This document shows, in pieces, positions 62,770 to 64,000 of a stretch of DNA of 64,000 nucleotides (positions within the stretch are counted from its first letter, which is position 1; the number at the start of each line of letters is the position of its first letter). The stretch is from Dictyobacter aurantiacus (GTDB lineage: Bacteria; Chloroflexota; Ktedonobacteria; Ktedonobacterales; Ktedonobacteraceae): positions 3,720,001-3,784,000 of the forward strand of contig NZ_BIFQ01000001.1 in assembly GCF_003967515.1 (NCBI RefSeq). The letters run 5' to 3'. Below the pieces are notes generated by a model. It saw nothing but the letters and a program-made list of their open reading frames with translations, did no database searches and was not told the origin of the DNA. A program made the translations under genes and the position numbers.

Positions 62770-64000
62770 CTACGAAACAATAGATTCCTCTGGCTGGGAT
62801 GCTTCCTGTTCGGCCAGCTCCTGTTTGGCGCGCCGTGAAGGTCTGACCTTTTTCTCCTGCACCACGCGCTCGAAGGCATGGAAGGGACCACTATGGTTCT
62901 GCGGAACATGTCCACGGATGTGGGTACCTCCCTCCTCATACTCCTCAACTTCAATGGTACCATACTGGTGGAACTGGGCTACCAGCTCTCCACGATCGTA
63001 CGGGATCAACACGTCGAGGGCCGTAAACTGCTCCACCAGCGTCTCGCTGATGCAGCGCAGCAGATCCTCAACACCCGTCCCCTTCATCGCCGATACCTCT
63101 ACTTTGGGTAGCGTGGCGGCGATGCCGGTCAACTCCAGCTGATGGTCAGTGGGCAGCAGATCGGCCTTGTTCAGGGCCAGCACCATGGGTAGGCCACCGC
63201 CCCCAATCTCTTCCAGCACCTGCTCAACCGCCTCAATCTGATGCTGTACATGGGGATGCGAGGCATCGACCACGTGTACCAGTAGATCCGCTTCCGCCAC
63301 CTCTTCCAGTGTAGCACGGAAGGCCGCCACCAGTGTCGTTGGCAGACGCTGCACAAATCCTACTGTGTCCGAGAAGAGAATCTCCTGGCCGCCGGCCAGG
63401 CGTACGCGCCGCGTCGTCGGGTCCAGGGTCGCGAACAGCTTATCCTCGGCCAGCGTCTGAGATCCGGCCAGCCGATTGAGCATCGTGGACTTGCCAGCAT
63501 TGGTGTAGCCGACCAGGGCCACTACCGGCGCGCCCGCGTACTTGCGGCGCTCGCGATGCAGCTGGCGCTGGCTGCGTACCTGATCCAGTTCCTCCTCCAG
63601 CTGATCCTTCTGGCGACGTAACAGACGGCGGTCAACCTCAATCTGTTTCTCACCTTCACCACGCTGATTGGTGCCACCACCACTCTGTCGAGACAGGTGG
63701 GACCACTGGCGCGTCAGGCGCGGCAGGTCATATTCGACCTGTGCCAGCTCAACCTGCAAACGACCCTCACGGGTACGGGCACGCTGACCAAAGATGATCA
63801 GGATCAAAGCCGTGCGGTCCAGCACCTGGATCTCCAGCTCGCGTTCCAGATTGCGGTGCTGATTCGGTCGCAGCTCAAGGTCAAAGATGACCGCGTCACA
63901 ATCGTGGAAGCGCAGCAGTTCGGCCAGCTCCTGCACCTTTCCCGAACCGAGCAGGGTACTCGGATGGGGATGCTCCATGCGCTGGACCATGCGATCCACA
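62770..64000 (-). CDS. hflX: GTPase HflX, N-terminus beyond window
   Basis: At least 409 residues; the frame continues to the window edge, and the family's N-terminal stretch before the GKG-type motif (here LLGSGKVQELAELLR) is missing. The HflX-specific helix RLTRQWSHLSRQSGGGTNQRGEGEKQIEVDRRLL and G domain (VGYTNAGKSTMLNRL, DTVGFVQRLP, NKAD) are intact. Ribosome-associated GTPase that splits stalled ribosomes. Confidence 0.95.
   Translation of the reverse strand, partial: VDRMVQRMEHPHPSTLLGSGKVQELAELLRFHDCDAVIFDLELRPNQHRNLERELEIQVLDRTALILIIFGQRARTREGRLQVELAQVEYDLPRLTRQWSHLSRQSGGGTNQRGEGEKQIEVDRRLLRRQKDQLEEELDQVRSQRQLHRERRKYAGAPVVALVGYTNAGKSTMLNRLAGSQTLAEDKLFATLDPTTRRVRLAGGQEILFSDTVGFVQRLPTTLVAAFRATLEEVAEADLLVHVVDASHPHVQHQIEAVEQVLEEIGGGGLPMVLALNKADLLPTDHQLELTGIAATLPKVEVSAMKGTGVEDLLRCISETLVEQFTALDVLIPYDRGELVAQFHQYGTIEVEEYEEGGTHIRGHVPQNHSGPFHAFERVVQEKKVRPSRRAKQELAEQEASQPEESIVS

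Overview
The window looks like chromosome of a Ktedonobacteria-type Chloroflexota bacterium. This is an inference from gene content: a eukaryote-like Ser/Thr kinase with an extracellular C-terminal domain, a GT39-like membrane glycosyltransferase, an F420/PPOX-type oxidoreductase, a DUF2961/GH172 protein, large GC-rich intergenic gaps and many long perfect hairpins. No rRNA is present. One complete tRNA gene, tRNA-Arg(TCT), lies on the minus strand at 31357-31429.

Left flank (1-8.9 kb): YceI-like protein, Ser/Thr kinase, two tandem paralogous Gly/Tyr-rich small proteins with double-glycine leaders, a PAS/GAF-like sensor histidine kinase, a 74-bp tandem repeat with a perfect hairpin, a polytopic glycosyltransferase and a lipoprotein.

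Integrated island (8982-31402): a 47-bp direct repeat of the tRNA-Arg 3' half (one mismatch) bounds about 22.4 kb, with a tyrosine recombinase next to the intact tRNA. The left part is visibly AT-rich and carries a four-gene operon: C5 DNA methyltransferase, GHKL/MORC-like ATPase, Z1 helicase-like ATPase and a DUF4420-like PD-(D/E)XK nuclease. A convergent OLD-like ATPase/TOPRIM gene follows. This resembles Mza-type antiphage defence without a recognisable AIPR gene. The right part is a plasmid-like backbone on the minus strand: HUH rolling-circle Rep, a primase-like protein with a CHC2-like zinc finger, DUF488, HNH and many small proteins, several too short for routine calling. An XRE/TPR regulator, a ThiO-like oxidase and a DUF5677 protein lie next to the integrase.

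Right flank (31.4-64 kb): NUDIX hydrolase, stand-alone SufB, macro-domain protein, uracil-DNA glycosylase, a 14-TM MFS exporter and an FGGY kinase. Next is a four-gene operon with an active ketosynthase, a chain-length-factor-like ketosynthase lacking catalytic residues, an alpha/beta-hydrolase-fold protein lacking its nucleophile, and a TfdB-like FAD monooxygenase. Then come a Pho84-like MFS transporter and a sulfite-reduction operon (sulfite reductase, precorrin-2 dehydrogenase, uroporphyrinogen-III methyltransferase). A sugar-catabolism group follows (two Gfo/Idh/MocA oxidoreductases, DeoR regulator, aldolase/SDR fusion). The window ends with a PPOX protein, a glycolipid-binding pseudogene, a SpoU methyltransferase, a GH172 protein and a truncated hflX.

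Two repeat classes recur in the gaps. One is a REP-like 17-nt hairpin followed by ACCTAC, with compensatory stem changes between copies. The other is very long perfect hairpins with unrelated arms but a common CGC-loop-GCG apex.
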